Notes: generated by a model from the sequence alone, not told the origin. A DNA stretch of 20,000 bases from Zygnema cylindricum (GCA_037447655.1 JBBHKE010001891.1:236639-256638), one strand, 5' to 3'. Counted from the stretch's first letter, positions 10,201 through 17,588 are shown. Translations and numbers: made by a program.

Positions 10201-12263
10201 GTCCATGAACACCATCCATAAAACCAATAAATAATTCATGAACACCATCCCTAAAACAGATGAATATTTCATGAACAGCATCCATAGAACTGATAAGTAT
10301 TTCATGCACAACATCCATATTCATAATAAATAAATTCATGAACAACCGAAACAGTACAATCCTGTTTTCTTCTTTTCTGGCATTTCTGACAGTGTTCAAT
10401 GTAAGCATAAATTAGAAACGCTATATCTTATTAACCCATAAATTACGCATATAAATAAATAAATAAATTATAACAAGTGTATCGAATGGCGTAACAAGAT
10501 ATAGCATTTCCAATTGTTTTCGCACATTTTAACTATGATATATACCAACTCCCATTGCAAAATACCACTACACATCTGAGCGCCGAAATCTTTACACCAC
10601 ACAACAAGCTACAGTGCCCACCCCTATCAGTGTAAAGGCATGAGTAGTATTAAAGTGAAAACAGTATCAATACTAATTTAAGGTAGGGACATATGGCCGA
10701 TTTTCAGTCCACTCCCATGAAAAGTGTTATTAACATTCTTTTATAATTTTCGGCCAAGTAAGTGTTAATAACACTAAAAGTGATGGGCAGTGTACTGCCA
10801 CAAACATGAATTGTCTACATTAGGAAAAGTCTACTCATATATAAGAATGGCCATAGACAAAATTGACCAATGCCTTCAAAATTCCAGAATCAACATTCAT
10901 TATAGTGGATTCCTGGTGAATAACCAAACCTGTTTTAACTGTGCCCTGCGTTTCGAAAGAAGAACAATGTTGTCATTTAGCGCCTTCCAGTTGTTTGTTT
11001 CTCGGCAAATCTGAATGATTGCAAGTACAACACTTTTCGTACCGGTGACATCTGCCGCCTGCAAGCTCAAAATACACTTTACATGGCTATTATTACAGGT
11101 ATTTAAAGGTTCCCGGTTTTTTTGCCCTTTGATCACAAAATAGGGTTTAAAATAAAACTGTTTTTTAGTCAGTAAATGACATTAATTCGATCCTTGTAGT
11201 TGATAATCATCCACATCATTTGAATAGGAAGAACAATTATTAATATTAAAACATTCCTCATACTATTTAAGGACGCTAATAAACACAAATAGAAATTGAC
11301 GGAGTTGCTTATCAAATACAGCAAAATTTAAGCCTATTATACATAGATAGGCATAAATAGGCATGAAGGAATGGGCACATTTACACAATTAAGCATAAAT
11401 ATTGTGTCAGGTAATCAGGCAACTGCCAACTCTGTTTCTATAGAAAAATCATAAACTAAAATGTGAATAGTAAAAAAATTCTTTAAATACTACAAAAAAA
11501 AAAACAGTGATGTTACTGAGAACGAAACCATAACAATAATAATAGTAAACTGACCTAACAGAAAAAGGAATAAATTTTGCAATAAACTAAGAAAGAATCA
11601 GTTGCTCTTTCTCAAAGAAACAAAACGAACTGATGAGATGCTCATTTTTTTTCTTTTTTCTCAGTGGCCAGAAACAAACCAGTCTCATTTGCTTCTCCAA
11701 GTTGAGGAGATTTTCCAAAGCTTCACTGAGATTTCCACTCTGCAGATTCAATAGAAATAACATAAATGGACAAAAATCAGCCCTAAAGAAAGAGCTCAAT
11801 CAAGCATGTAATCATCAATGCATTTAAAAAATAAAATGGTTTACGGGAATAACAACTTTGTGATCAGGAAACACGCGAAAATACTGCATCTTGAATAGAA
11901 CCGCAGCAACTGCTAGTAGACTTAATAAAAGACATTTCACAATTTAAGACCGAATCAAATAAGAGATATTTCAAAATTTAAAACCAAATCAAACAAAAGA
12001 TATTTCACAATTTAAAACCAAATAAAATTAAAGATGTTTCACAATTTTAGAACCAAATCAAATTGAAGATATTTCACAGTTTAAAACCAAATCAAGTGTG
12101 ATACGAACAAGATCATTACTAACGAGAAAAGTACTCTATATGAACCCACCTTCAACGCAAGGTCACGTTGGACCTGAATATTAGAATCTAAAGCTTCATA
12201 ATCAATGTCAGACTTCTTTCCAGAGGTCTTTCCTTCTACAGTTTTATCCTCCTCAGCACTCAT
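4204..12263 (-). CDS. RPN5: 26S proteasome regulatory lid subunit RPN5 (PSMD12 family), 12 exons
   Basis: RPN5 is a PCI-domain scaffold subunit of the 19S lid, acting in the nucleus and cytosol in degradation of ubiquitinated proteins. My exons (minus strand) are 12263-12150, 11739-11680, 11058-10930, 10082-9975, 8938-8834, 8347-8291, 7744-7554, 6757-6658, 6345-6233, 5634-5481, 4831-4754 and 4422-4204. They total 1428 bp, giving 475 aa plus TGA, and every junction is GT-AG. Family landmarks occur in order: NLEKQMRL (51-58), [11 protein letters not shown] (91-101), [15 protein letters not shown] (138-152), [13 protein letters not shown] (about 204-216), KICWYLVLA (about 292-300), [13 protein letters not shown] (about 328-340), [10 protein letters not shown] (381-390), [14 protein letters not shown] (412-425), [12 protein letters not shown] (436-447) and HKETMVHK near the end. 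The helical solenoid is N-terminal; the PCI winged helix is about 290-445, followed by a C-terminal helix. The start ATG at 12263 opens an acidic/Lys-rich N-terminus a little longer than the roughly 440 aa I recall for angiosperm RPN5. Introns 5, 8 and 9 carry duplicated splice junctions. Exon ends were placed by eye. Confidence 0.93.
4465..4600. repeat. degenerate TTATTC/TTCTTA microsatellite in RPN5 intron 11
   Basis: The plus strand is a pyrimidine-rich mix of TTCTTA, TTATTC and TTACTC units. Since RPN5 is transcribed from the other strand, its pre-mRNA carries the purine-rich complement here. The tract is wholly within the intron between 4423 and 4753. Open frames rich in Leu, Ile and Phe across it are by-products of the repeat. 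Confidence 0.7.
5375..5450. repeat. short direct repeats in RPN5 intron 10
   Basis: The block CCAATACACCC is repeated within about 40 bp (CATCCAATACACCCTATA and CGTCCAATACACCCGACA), set in a run of ATATCC and TAATA motifs. It lies about 30-100 bp from the exon 10 donor at 5480, on the intron side. I see no copied splice junction here. Confidence 0.5.
5605..5905. repeat. four tandem copies of the exon 10 acceptor junction (RPN5 intron 9)
   Basis: A unit of about 80-92 bp is repeated, with matching points at 5609, 5701, 5780 and 5867. The first copy contains the real start of exon 10 (5634 downward on the minus strand); the other three lie upstream in intron 9. Each spans the intron end and about the first 30 coding bases. 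Copy 2 keeps an AG at 5728-5727 and encodes [10 protein letters not shown] followed by a TAA stop at 5695-5693. Copy 3 has lost a base and is frameshifted. Copy 4 keeps the frame but lacks the AG. Confidence 0.88.
6029..6230. repeat. polypurine tract with 11-G run in RPN5 intron 9
   Basis: The plus strand is almost all purine (GGGGAAG, GAGAGGAGG and similar) from about 6029 to 6093 and again from about 6109 to 6225. A run of 11 G lies at 6083-6093. The RPN5 transcript therefore carries a C/U-rich tract directly after the exon 9 donor at 6232. Such tracts can adopt triplex or G-quadruplex forms; that is inference from composition. Confidence 0.8.
6511..6676. repeat. duplicated exon 8 donor junction in RPN5 intron 8
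   Basis: GCATCCAAAGAGAAGGA occurs at 6660-6676, where it is the end of exon 8 and its donor, and again at 6526-6542 inside intron 8. Similarity continues a further 15-20 bp into the intron (ACTAAACCAAAGGCATACGG against ACTTAAACCGGAAACATACTGG). On the minus strand the copy still reads Leu-Trp-Met-Pro followed by GTATGC, so it keeps a usable-looking donor (GT at 6523-6522). Confidence 0.8.
6870..7150. repeat. imperfect tandem duplication in RPN5 intron 7
   Basis: The segment from about 6872 (AAACTTTGATAATCAAGAGA, CTTATCCTATAGACCC) recurs about 150 bp later from about 7023 (AAACTTGATAACCTAGAGT, CTTATCCTGCAGACCC). Further shared blocks are GTGCT and CAG-TTTCAGGA/CTTTCAGAA. The whole duplication is intronic and no exon sequence is involved. 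Confidence 0.7.
7196..7303. mobile_element. candidate decayed MITE in RPN5 intron 7
   Basis: The right end AGTGATGGCCAGTGTA (7288-7303) nearly matches the end of the element at 10612-10792 (AGTGATGGGCAGTGTA), with a TA at 7302-7303. The left side (CACATGGCTCATTATGAAC, then GTGTTATTAA) is a poor inverted match and lacks a clear TA. I regard it as a damaged relative, not an intact element. Confidence 0.4.
8568..8842. repeat. 140-bp tandem duplication copying the exon 5 donor (RPN5 intron 5)
   Basis: Two imperfect copies, each beginning near the shared block CTAATAATTGGAC (8581 and 8721), share TTACACTT-ACTGCAGTC and end in ACTCACAGC. The second copy ends at the real exon 5 donor (minus-strand GTGAGT, GT at 8833-8832). 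The first copy ends in a second minus-strand GTGAGT with GT at 8695-8694, deep in the intron. The period is 139-140 bp. Confidence 0.88.
8941..9140. repeat. degenerate minisatellite next to the exon 5 acceptor (RPN5 intron 4)
   Basis: About six degenerate units built on AATAGCAACCCCAGTTA recur at irregular 25-36 bp spacing. The unit nearest the exon (AACAGCAACCCC) forms, on the minus strand, the pyrimidine-rich GGGGTTGCTGTT directly before the acceptor CAG at 8941-8939. The repeat family therefore supplies the tract next to a working splice site. Confidence 0.7.
9631..9853. repeat. long CTT/CCTT polypyrimidine microsatellite in RPN5 intron 4
   Basis: More than 200 bases are almost pure C and T on the plus strand (TTCTTC, TCCTCC, CCTTTTCCTT and similar). 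The RPN5 pre-mRNA therefore has a GA-rich purine tract here, the opposite strand bias to 6029-6230. Three overlapping Ser/Phe/Leu-rich plus-strand frames here are low-complexity artefacts. Confidence 0.9.
10090..10345. repeat. 33-bp minisatellite in RPN5 intron 3
   Basis: About seven units built on ATTCATGAACACCATC plus a variable ATAAAACCGATAAATA-like half recur, mostly every 33 bp. The array begins about 10 bp from the exon 4 acceptor (exon 4 starts at 10082). Because 33 is a multiple of three, the minus strand stays open through it with an 11-residue repeat of the form [11 protein letters not shown]. There are no unique spacers, so it is not a CRISPR array. Confidence 0.85.
10612..10792. 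mobile_element. TA-flanked MITE-like element in RPN5 intron 3
   Basis: Imperfect terminal inverted repeats, CAGTGCCCACCCCTATCAG on the left against CACTGCCCATCACTTTTAG read from the right (5 mismatches over the first 22 bases), are each bordered by TA (10610-10611 and 10793-10794). Inside, a foldback pairs about 10705-10737 with 10761-10796, around GTGTTATTAACATT and AGTGTTAATAACACTAA. A TA duplication suggests the Tc1/mariner group; it has no coding capacity. Confidence 0.6.
11935..12100. repeat. minisatellite of about 34 bp in RPN5 intron 1
   Basis: About five copies of a unit such as AAGATATTTCACAATTTAA followed by AACCAAATCAAATT recur head to tail, with substitutions and small indels. 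The array ends about 50 bp from the exon 1 donor (GT at 12149-12148). Confidence 0.85.
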
Positions 12264-12744
12264 GGCTCCTCAAAAATGAAATCGATCTTTTACAATTTGT
12301 CAAATAGTTACATCCACTGTATGATTCTTTTCCTGCTTTTCAAGAAAGTCTCCGTAATAACTTATATTGAATCAAATGCTGAAAATGAATCAGCATACAA
12401 AGTATACAACCCTAAAAGATAGGTTGGGTAGGAAATGCACATGCCAACCAAGCCGTACCGTATTGTACGGTACGAGACGGTACTTAGCCTTCAGATTGGA
12501 ACGCAGTTCCGATACTGTCCGTGATCGGAATGAGTTCAACCAAATCGGGTACCATAGCGATCCAGAACGATTTAGCCCAAACAAGGGCGGCTTTTAAGAA
12601 ATAATATGGTCCGGTCTCGAATTCTGTTAAGCTCAGAATCTCAGATTGTCCAATTGAACCGATTCCCAGCCGTTCTTCATTGTACTGTACCGAACTGAAG
12701 GAACGATCTTCTGAAAGCTGTTCGTAAATTTTCTTACTCCGGTT
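12264..12744. promoter_or_regulatory. RPN5 upstream region
   Basis: This stretch between the RPN5 start codon and the inserted hAT element should hold the RPN5 leader and core promoter (minus strand), but I see no clear TATA box. A perfect 9-bp stem with a 3-base loop (CGTACCGTA-TTG-TACGGTACG) lies at 12454-12474, within a patch rich in GTAC and CGGTAC. Open frames across 12367-12756 on both strands have no recognisable product. Confidence 0.4.
12737..12744. repeat. left 8-bp target site duplication of the hAT element
   Basis: CTCCGGTT, identical to 13989-13996 on the other side of the element. The exact match suggests a fairly young insertion. Confidence 0.92.
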
Positions 12745-13002
12745 CAGAGGTCGCAAACGGTCAACCGAAACCGTGACCGACCGTTAACCGACCGTCCGCG
12801 CCGGATCCGGAACGGATTCGGTTGCCAAATTTTGGGGGTCGGGCGGTTACGGTCGGTTGATTCACCAGGAAAAAAAAAACGGTCGGTTACGGTCGGTCGA
12901 CCAAAAAACCAAAAAAAATAAAAATTTTGTATTGTCCCTATAATCCAACATTCTTGTACTTTGTACTCTTTGGCATCGTGGAAGTACGTGACATCATGAT
13001 TA

Positions 13003-13750
13003 GCGTCGCAAATCTGACACGGTACTGTAGTAAGCTATTTATTTCGCAAATCAAAGGGAACGCGACAAAGCGTCGCAAATCTGACACGGTACACCGTCAA
13101 TCGCTATTAGAGTAAAGGAATAAATAGCGTAAAAAAAAAATTAGTGTTATTAACACTAATCGGGAATTTATTTTTCTTGAAAAAAAATATATATACTAAT
13201 TAATCCCTAACTGTAATTTGGGTTGTCCTGAATAATAAATACCCGCCCTTTCAATGTCTACAGTAATATGTGTATTCGTACAGAATTTGACAATTCGTAC
13301 GCCGTCGTGATGTTCACACGGTAGACGGAGGAACATATGAGAACGTGATTTTTGTCGACGAGTTTGCATCTCTTTCTTCCAGTGCATATTCACATGTGTG
13401 CGCAATAATGTTAAGTGTCTTTTTATGCCTTTGTAATTCAAAAAGTACCATTTCGTACTGAAATATCGTTTCCGTACTCCACACTATTTCTATCTCCGTG
13501 TACTTCCATTATTAACGCTAATTGAAAAAAAAACCTAATTAGAATAATGGAAAAAATAGAATTATGGATTGTATTTCAGGTTTTTTTTTTTTTAAAAAGG
13601 GCACCGACCTGGCGTTATATACTCTAATAGCGATTGACGGTGTAGTACACTATTTATTTCGCAAATCTTAGGCAACGGGACAAAGAGTCGCAAATCTGAC
13701 ACAGTAGTACACTATTCATTTCGCAAATCTTAGGGAACGCGACAAATCGT
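13003..13750. repeat. 62-67 bp tandem repeat inside the hAT element, split by a MITE
   Basis: Three units each start with a variant of GTCGCAAATCTGACAC and continue through CTATTTATTTCGCAAATC and GGGAACGCGACAAA. Unit 1 is 13003-13069. Unit 2 is 13070-13091, resuming at 13645-13684 after the MITE. Unit 3 is 13685 to about 13750. Removing the MITE with one TA restores a 62-bp unit 2. Confidence 0.85.
13092..13642. mobile_element. 551-bp TA-flanked MITE nested in the hAT element
   Basis: A perfect inverted repeat of at least 22 bp pairs 13092-13113 (begins CACCGTCAATCGC) with 13621-13642 (ends GCGATTGACGGTG). TA lies directly outside both ends (13090-13091 and 13643-13644). The neighbouring tandem unit shows the empty site: GACACAG-TA-GTACACTATT near 13693, against GACACGG-TA before the element and TA-GTACACTATT after it. 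TA duplication points to the Tc1/mariner group. There is no transposase frame. Confidence 0.88.
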
Positions 13751-13988
13751 AATTATTGGCTTATTCCGTCGTACATTGATTAATTTTGTACTTTTTCGGT
13801 TACGGGCGGGCACGGTTAGTCGCGAAAAATCAAGTTTCGGTTATTTTTTTTTTTCGTAAACGACGGTCGGTTAACGGTTAACAATTTTGGAGCGTCACAA
13901 AACTCGGTCGGGCGTCGGTTACTCAGATTTTGAAAAAAAAAAAACGGTCGGTTTCGGGTATGAAATTTTTTGACTTTTGCGACCTCTG

Positions 13989-13996
13989 CTCCGGTT
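13989..13996. repeat. right 8-bp target site duplication of the hAT element
   Basis: CTCCGGTT directly after the terminal TTTGCGACCTCTG, matching 12737-12744. Confidence 0.92.
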
Positions 13997-14005
13997 GAGG
14001 CATAG

Positions 14006-14043
14006 AGAATTGCCGATTCACGATTTCTATGAACGGCAATTCT
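14006..14043. other. 10-bp stem hairpin in the upstream region
   Basis: AGAATTGCCG (14006-14015) and its exact inverse CGGCAATTCT (14034-14043) enclose an 18-base loop, 10 bp beyond the hAT target duplication. It may be part of the older sequence into which the hAT element inserted. No function is evident. Confidence 0.5.
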
Positions 14044-14308
14044 GCGTAGGCACAAGAATTTGCGTCAGCCGGTATGTGTAATTGTGGATAACGTTCGCTT
14101 GACAGGATTGTGAGATTTACCGTAATCCACATGTACGAAAACAAATATCTAACCCAGTCCGTACTATCCCACGGCGGAAGCTCCAAATGTATCTTCAACT
14201 GTCTACAACTGAAATTACTCAATTAGATTGTCCAGGCTAAAGAGGATGTACGATGGTTCAAATGTGCGAAATAGCTAGAAACCCTATTTGTGATCACCCA
14301 ATAATTTA

Positions 14309-14396
14309 CACGTATTATATGCTATAGAACTACAGTACGTACTGTACTGTACTGTACAGTACAGTACAGTACTGTAGCATAAATGTATAATATGTG
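14309..14396. repeat. foldback palindrome built on ACTGT/GTAC
   Basis: The core 14339-14372 is a perfect 34-bp palindrome made of tandem GTACT/ACAGT units centred between 14355 and 14356. Outer arms continue the symmetry with small gaps: CTACAGTAC on both sides, then CACGTATTATA on the left against CACATATTATA read from the right. The 88-bp structure could form a hairpin or cruciform. It lies about 75 bp upstream of the candidate TATA box of the RRM gene. Confidence 0.85.
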
Positions 14397-14400
14397 AATC

Positions 14401-14520
14401 TGACGTCGTGTCCAGATATAGCGTTTCCACGAGTTCTCGCACTAATGATCTATAACAAACAATAGATCATCTATAAGGCACAAAAGTGTACACGAGACCT
14501 TAGCTTGTCACGTCACTCCC
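14401..14520 (+). promoter_or_regulatory. candidate core promoter of the chloroplast RRM gene
   Basis: A TATAAG motif at 14472-14477 is a plausible TATA box, placing transcription start near 14500-14510 and a leader of about 300 bases. ACGT-core motifs of the kind bound by plant bZIP factors occur at 14401-14407 (TGACGTC) and 14509-14515 (CACGTCA). This is motif inference only; no transcript evidence is available. Confidence 0.4.
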
Positions 14521-14651
14521 AAACAGCCACTTCTTTCGTTGTCTTGCCCGGCGACCGCTGGATTTCTCCCCTTTGGATAGGGAAAAAAGCCGAATCGGAC
14601 GGTCAGTCGGCGTTTTCTTAAAGCAAATCTCCGCCGACCGCTGCTGTGCAG

Positions 14652-14657
14652 ATGTAA
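14652..14657 (+). promoter_or_regulatory. minimal start-stop uORF (ATGTAA) in the leader
   Basis: This is the only ATG between the candidate promoter and the true start at 14817, and it is followed at once by TAA. Such AUG-stop elements are known in plants, for example AUGUAA in the Arabidopsis NIP5;1 leader, where they stall ribosomes. Whether the transcript includes it depends on the unverified start site. A 7-bp hairpin (ACTCCTC 14733-14739 with GAGGAGT 14749-14755) lies between it and the main start. Confidence 0.5.
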
Positions 14658-14816
14658 TCGGAGCCATCCAACCTGCAGCAGAACACTTCACAAAGCCTCC
14701 TGAGGAGCATCTTCGGAAGTCCTCTCGAAGACACTCCTCCGAACCCTCGAGGAGTTTTACACTTCACTTTCTCTCATTTTCCTTGGCATCTCTTTTTGTC
14801 AACAATTCACGTAGCC

Positions 14817-17588
14817 ATGGCTGCTCTCACAGCCGCCTCTACCTCCATGGCCGTCTCAAGCAGTAAGACTGCAGTTATTGGAAGCCGTGCAGAGGTTTCT
14901 TCTGGAAAGACTATGTCAGTTCGATTTGCAGGAGCTTTCTCAGCTCCTGCCCTCCGAGCGACTCAGTTTGGACAGTCTCTTTCCAGTAACGTTGGAAGCA
15001 GGCGTGTGTTGACAGCTGTTCAAGCTTCTGAAGTGGAAGAGGAACTTGATTACGCAGACGCTCCTCTCTCTCCTCCTGATGCTGGCACCAAGCTCTATGT
15101 TGGAAACTTGCCATTCAACGTGGATAGCGCAGGACTTGCTAAGTACTTCTCTGAGGCTGGTGTTGTTGACCAAGTAGATGTAAGCGCTTCTCAAACCTAA
15201 TCTTTGATTTTAAATTTCTTGTTTTTTTGTGCTAATTAGGTCCTTTCTGCCCTTTTAACTGTGGAATTTATTTTTCTAATCATAGACCCTTTATCAATCA
15301 GTGTCCATCACGATACCTGTAATTACCGACTGAACTTTCTGATATATTCAAGATTTTGTGAGTCCAGGGGTTCAAAGGTATTTTTTACGTTTTAAGCCCA
15401 GTGAATATGAATTTCAATTTTGGTTTAGCAGCAATGTGAATGCATAATCTGAGGGAATCTAAGGAACAATTCCTTTTGCATCTTCAGGTTATTTATGACA
15501 GGGAAACTGGCAGAAGCCGTGGGTTTGCTTTTGTAACAATGGCCACAACCGAGGATGCTGAGGCAGCCATTCAGAGCTTGGACGGCAGGGTAAGCAATTC
15601 TCTAATTTAGTGTCTTATTTGAATATCTTCCGCTTCAGTTTATCTTGCTGAAGTCTGCCGAAGTCCTTAGTCTAGAGCAATTTCCTTTTTTTCTATCTTT
15701 TTGTTTAATTATTACCCGGTAATGTCTTTGCTCGATTGTCTTGTCTAGGGTTATATGATGTGAGATGTGACGGCTTTGTTTGTCATTTTTTACCCTGCTT
15801 ATTGTGCAACTGAGCATGCTTTCTTCAGCTGAAGACGTGAATTTGTTTGTCACTCTGTAAGCTGCTTGTCAGTTCTTCACAGCTTAGCCTACAATCAAGC
15901 AGGTTGAGCTCAGCTATACACGTATAATTTGGTCGTGGGTGGTACTCTCCAGTGTACAACTGAGCAAACTGAGGTCACTTGTGCTCGTTTGTTTTTCAGT
16001 TGTAGACTCTGAGTTCAATTGTACACGCGTTAGTGACTTGTATTTTGTATACATGCTACGTGTGTGTCAGCTGTATACCTAAGCTGTTTGTTAGTCGTAC
16101 CTTGTTTGCTTAACCCAGCTGAACCTGCGCAACTGAACATGTGTACAGCTGCCAGCGTTGAAGCAGCTGCTCTTAAAAGGCTCTGGCATGCTTGTTAGCT
16201 GTTCTGAATCAGCTTTCTTGTTGCAGTTAACTACCTTCAGCTCTTTTTCAACGTTTTTATTCAGTTGTAACTGCCTGTGTGAACTGATTTTTGCTGTTTT
16301 TATGGCTTACTCTGCTTTTTTTATTTCAGTATTTTTGCTGTTTTTTCTATCAAAGCAGAAGCTTTAGCTGCCTTTCCAATAATGTGTACATTTTCAATGT
16401 GGGCTGTGTTAGCCTTCGCTGCTTGTAATCATTACAGCTATTTTTTCTTCTTTGATTCTCATTACTATGCTGAGTTACATTTTTTAGCAGGAGTTGCGTA
16501 AGGCCTAAGCTGTTTTTTTGGCCCGTGATTGACTTTTCACTGGTTGTTGTACTCAGGAACTTGGCGGAAGGACCCTTAGAGTAGGGTTCCCTGTTGCTAA
16601 AAACGACCGACCACCAAGAACTGACCGACCACCAAGAGCAGCTCCTTCAGGACCTCCAGGAGTTGGCAACAAATTATATGTTGGAAACTTGTCTTGGGGA
16701 ATGGACGACTATGGTCTTGCCGACCTTTTCTCTGAGTTCGGACAGGTTATTGAAGCTAAGGTTGTGATGGACCGCGATACTGGCAAGTCGAGGGGATTTG
16801 GATTTGTCACTTTTGGCTCATCGCCAGAGGGCTCGCAGGCTGTGAACGCTTTGGATGGAGCGGTAAGCATTTTATCAACCTTTTATGTTACATTTATTTC
16901 AACCTTTTATATCTTTGTAATTTTGTGACTGTGTGATAACGGCTTTGGTTGAACATTTTCGGTGCATCTTTGATGTTGTTCTCCGGTAATGTAATTCCCA
17001 GTAAATTTCTTTATTTGCAGTCTTTTTTGGTATACACATCATCTCAAAAATTCCGAGTGAAAAGATAAGAGAAGTTGCTAAAACTATAATTTAGACTTTC
17101 ACTGTAACGCTGTCTTTGAAACTTAGCTTGACAGTCAATTTACGTGCTGTTTTGATACATTCGATTCCTTTCTATTTTCCACTCTATCTTGCTGATTTTA
17201 AATCATTTGAGTAAAGTCAATGCCAGTAAGACCTAGTGGGCATTATGTTTTATTTTTTATTGGAATCTCGTTGTGTCCTTTCAATATAGGTAATCATTAT
17301 TGGGGTTGTTTTTGGTGAACATTATCTTTTTTAGAACAAATTGTGCTGATAAAAGTGTAAGGTAGAGCCATTTACTTTCACTGAGAACTAAATGGTGAAC
17401 TGTAGGTTTGTGCGTCATTGCCATTTAAGACACTAAAGTTATTTTGATCCCTTTATTAGATTTCTTCAGTTACAATTTCTTTTTTTTTCTGATTCCGTCG
17501 TGAATTCGCTGTTTTGCAGGAGGTTGACGGTAGGACTATTCGAGTTAGTGTTGCTCAGGATAAAGCTCCTGGTCGTGGCCGCTATTAG
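14817..17588 (+). CDS. chloroplast ribonucleoprotein with two RRM domains (cp29/cp31-like), 4 exons
   Basis: cpRNPs are nuclear-encoded stromal proteins that bind chloroplast transcripts and help stabilise, process and edit them. The exons are 14817-15179, 15488-15589, 16557-16862 and 17520-17588, joined in phase 0 by three introns with GTAAGC donors. The product is 279 aa and ends at TAG. Residues 1 to about 66 are Ser/Ala-rich with few acidic residues, as in a chloroplast transit peptide; a short acidic stretch (EVEEELDYADA, 72-82) follows. RRM1 spans about 92-170, with RNP2 LYVGNL at 93-98 and RNP1 RGFAFVTM at 132-139. A Pro/Arg linker (171-192) holds a repeated DRPPR. RRM2 spans about 194-270, with RNP2 LYVGNL at 195-200 and RNP1 RGFGFVTF at 234-241. 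The protein ends in a GRGRY tail. The start ATG has good context (GTAGCCATGG) and is the first ATG not followed by a stop. The length fits the cp28/cp29/cp31 group; which member it is cannot be settled here. Confidence 0.93.
15780..16450. repeat. degenerate CAGCTG/CAACTGA-rich region in intron 2 of the RRM gene
   Basis: Variants of CAGCTG, CAGTTG, AACTGAG and GTGTACA recur every 20-50 bp through most of this 967-bp intron, without a clean period. It may be a decayed tandem repeat. Frames open across it (for example near 16158-16367) carry no recognisable protein. Confidence 0.45.
16605..16637 (+). repeat. 18-bp in-frame duplication in the inter-RRM linker
   Basis: GACCGACCACCAAGA occurs at 16605-16619 and again at 16623-16637, 18 bp apart, giving two DRPPR motifs in the linker. 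The spacing keeps the frame, so linker length could vary between relatives by whole units of six residues. Confidence 0.75.

Larger units (their letters stand above)
12745..13988. mobile_element. non-autonomous hAT (Ac/Ds-like) transposon, 1244 bp
   Basis: The ends are CAGAGGTCGCAAA and its exact inverse TTTGCGACCTCTG. The 8 bases outside each end are identical, CTCCGGTT at 12737-12744 and at 13989-13996: the 8-bp target duplication typical of hAT elements. Subterminal regions (12755-12900 and 13795-13965) are dense in CGGTCGG, CCGACCG and AAACGG-like motifs, which recall the subterminal repeats of maize Ac. There is no transposase frame, so the copy depends on one elsewhere. It sits in the shared upstream region of the two genes and contains a second, nested insertion. 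Confidence 0.92.

Noticed and set aside
10090-10345. Possible CRISPR array (repeats of about 33 bp)
   Set aside because: Units are head to tail with no unique spacers and many substitutions, in an intron of a plant nuclear gene. It is a minisatellite.
12367-12756. Overlapping open frames on both strands upstream of RPN5
   Set aside because: No conserved motif; they cover a GTAC/CGGTAC-rich patch and cross into the hAT end.
14573-14866. Plus-strand open frame overlapping the RRM start
   Set aside because: It lacks an ATG at its stated start (TTG), lies in the leader and is out of frame with the RRM protein.
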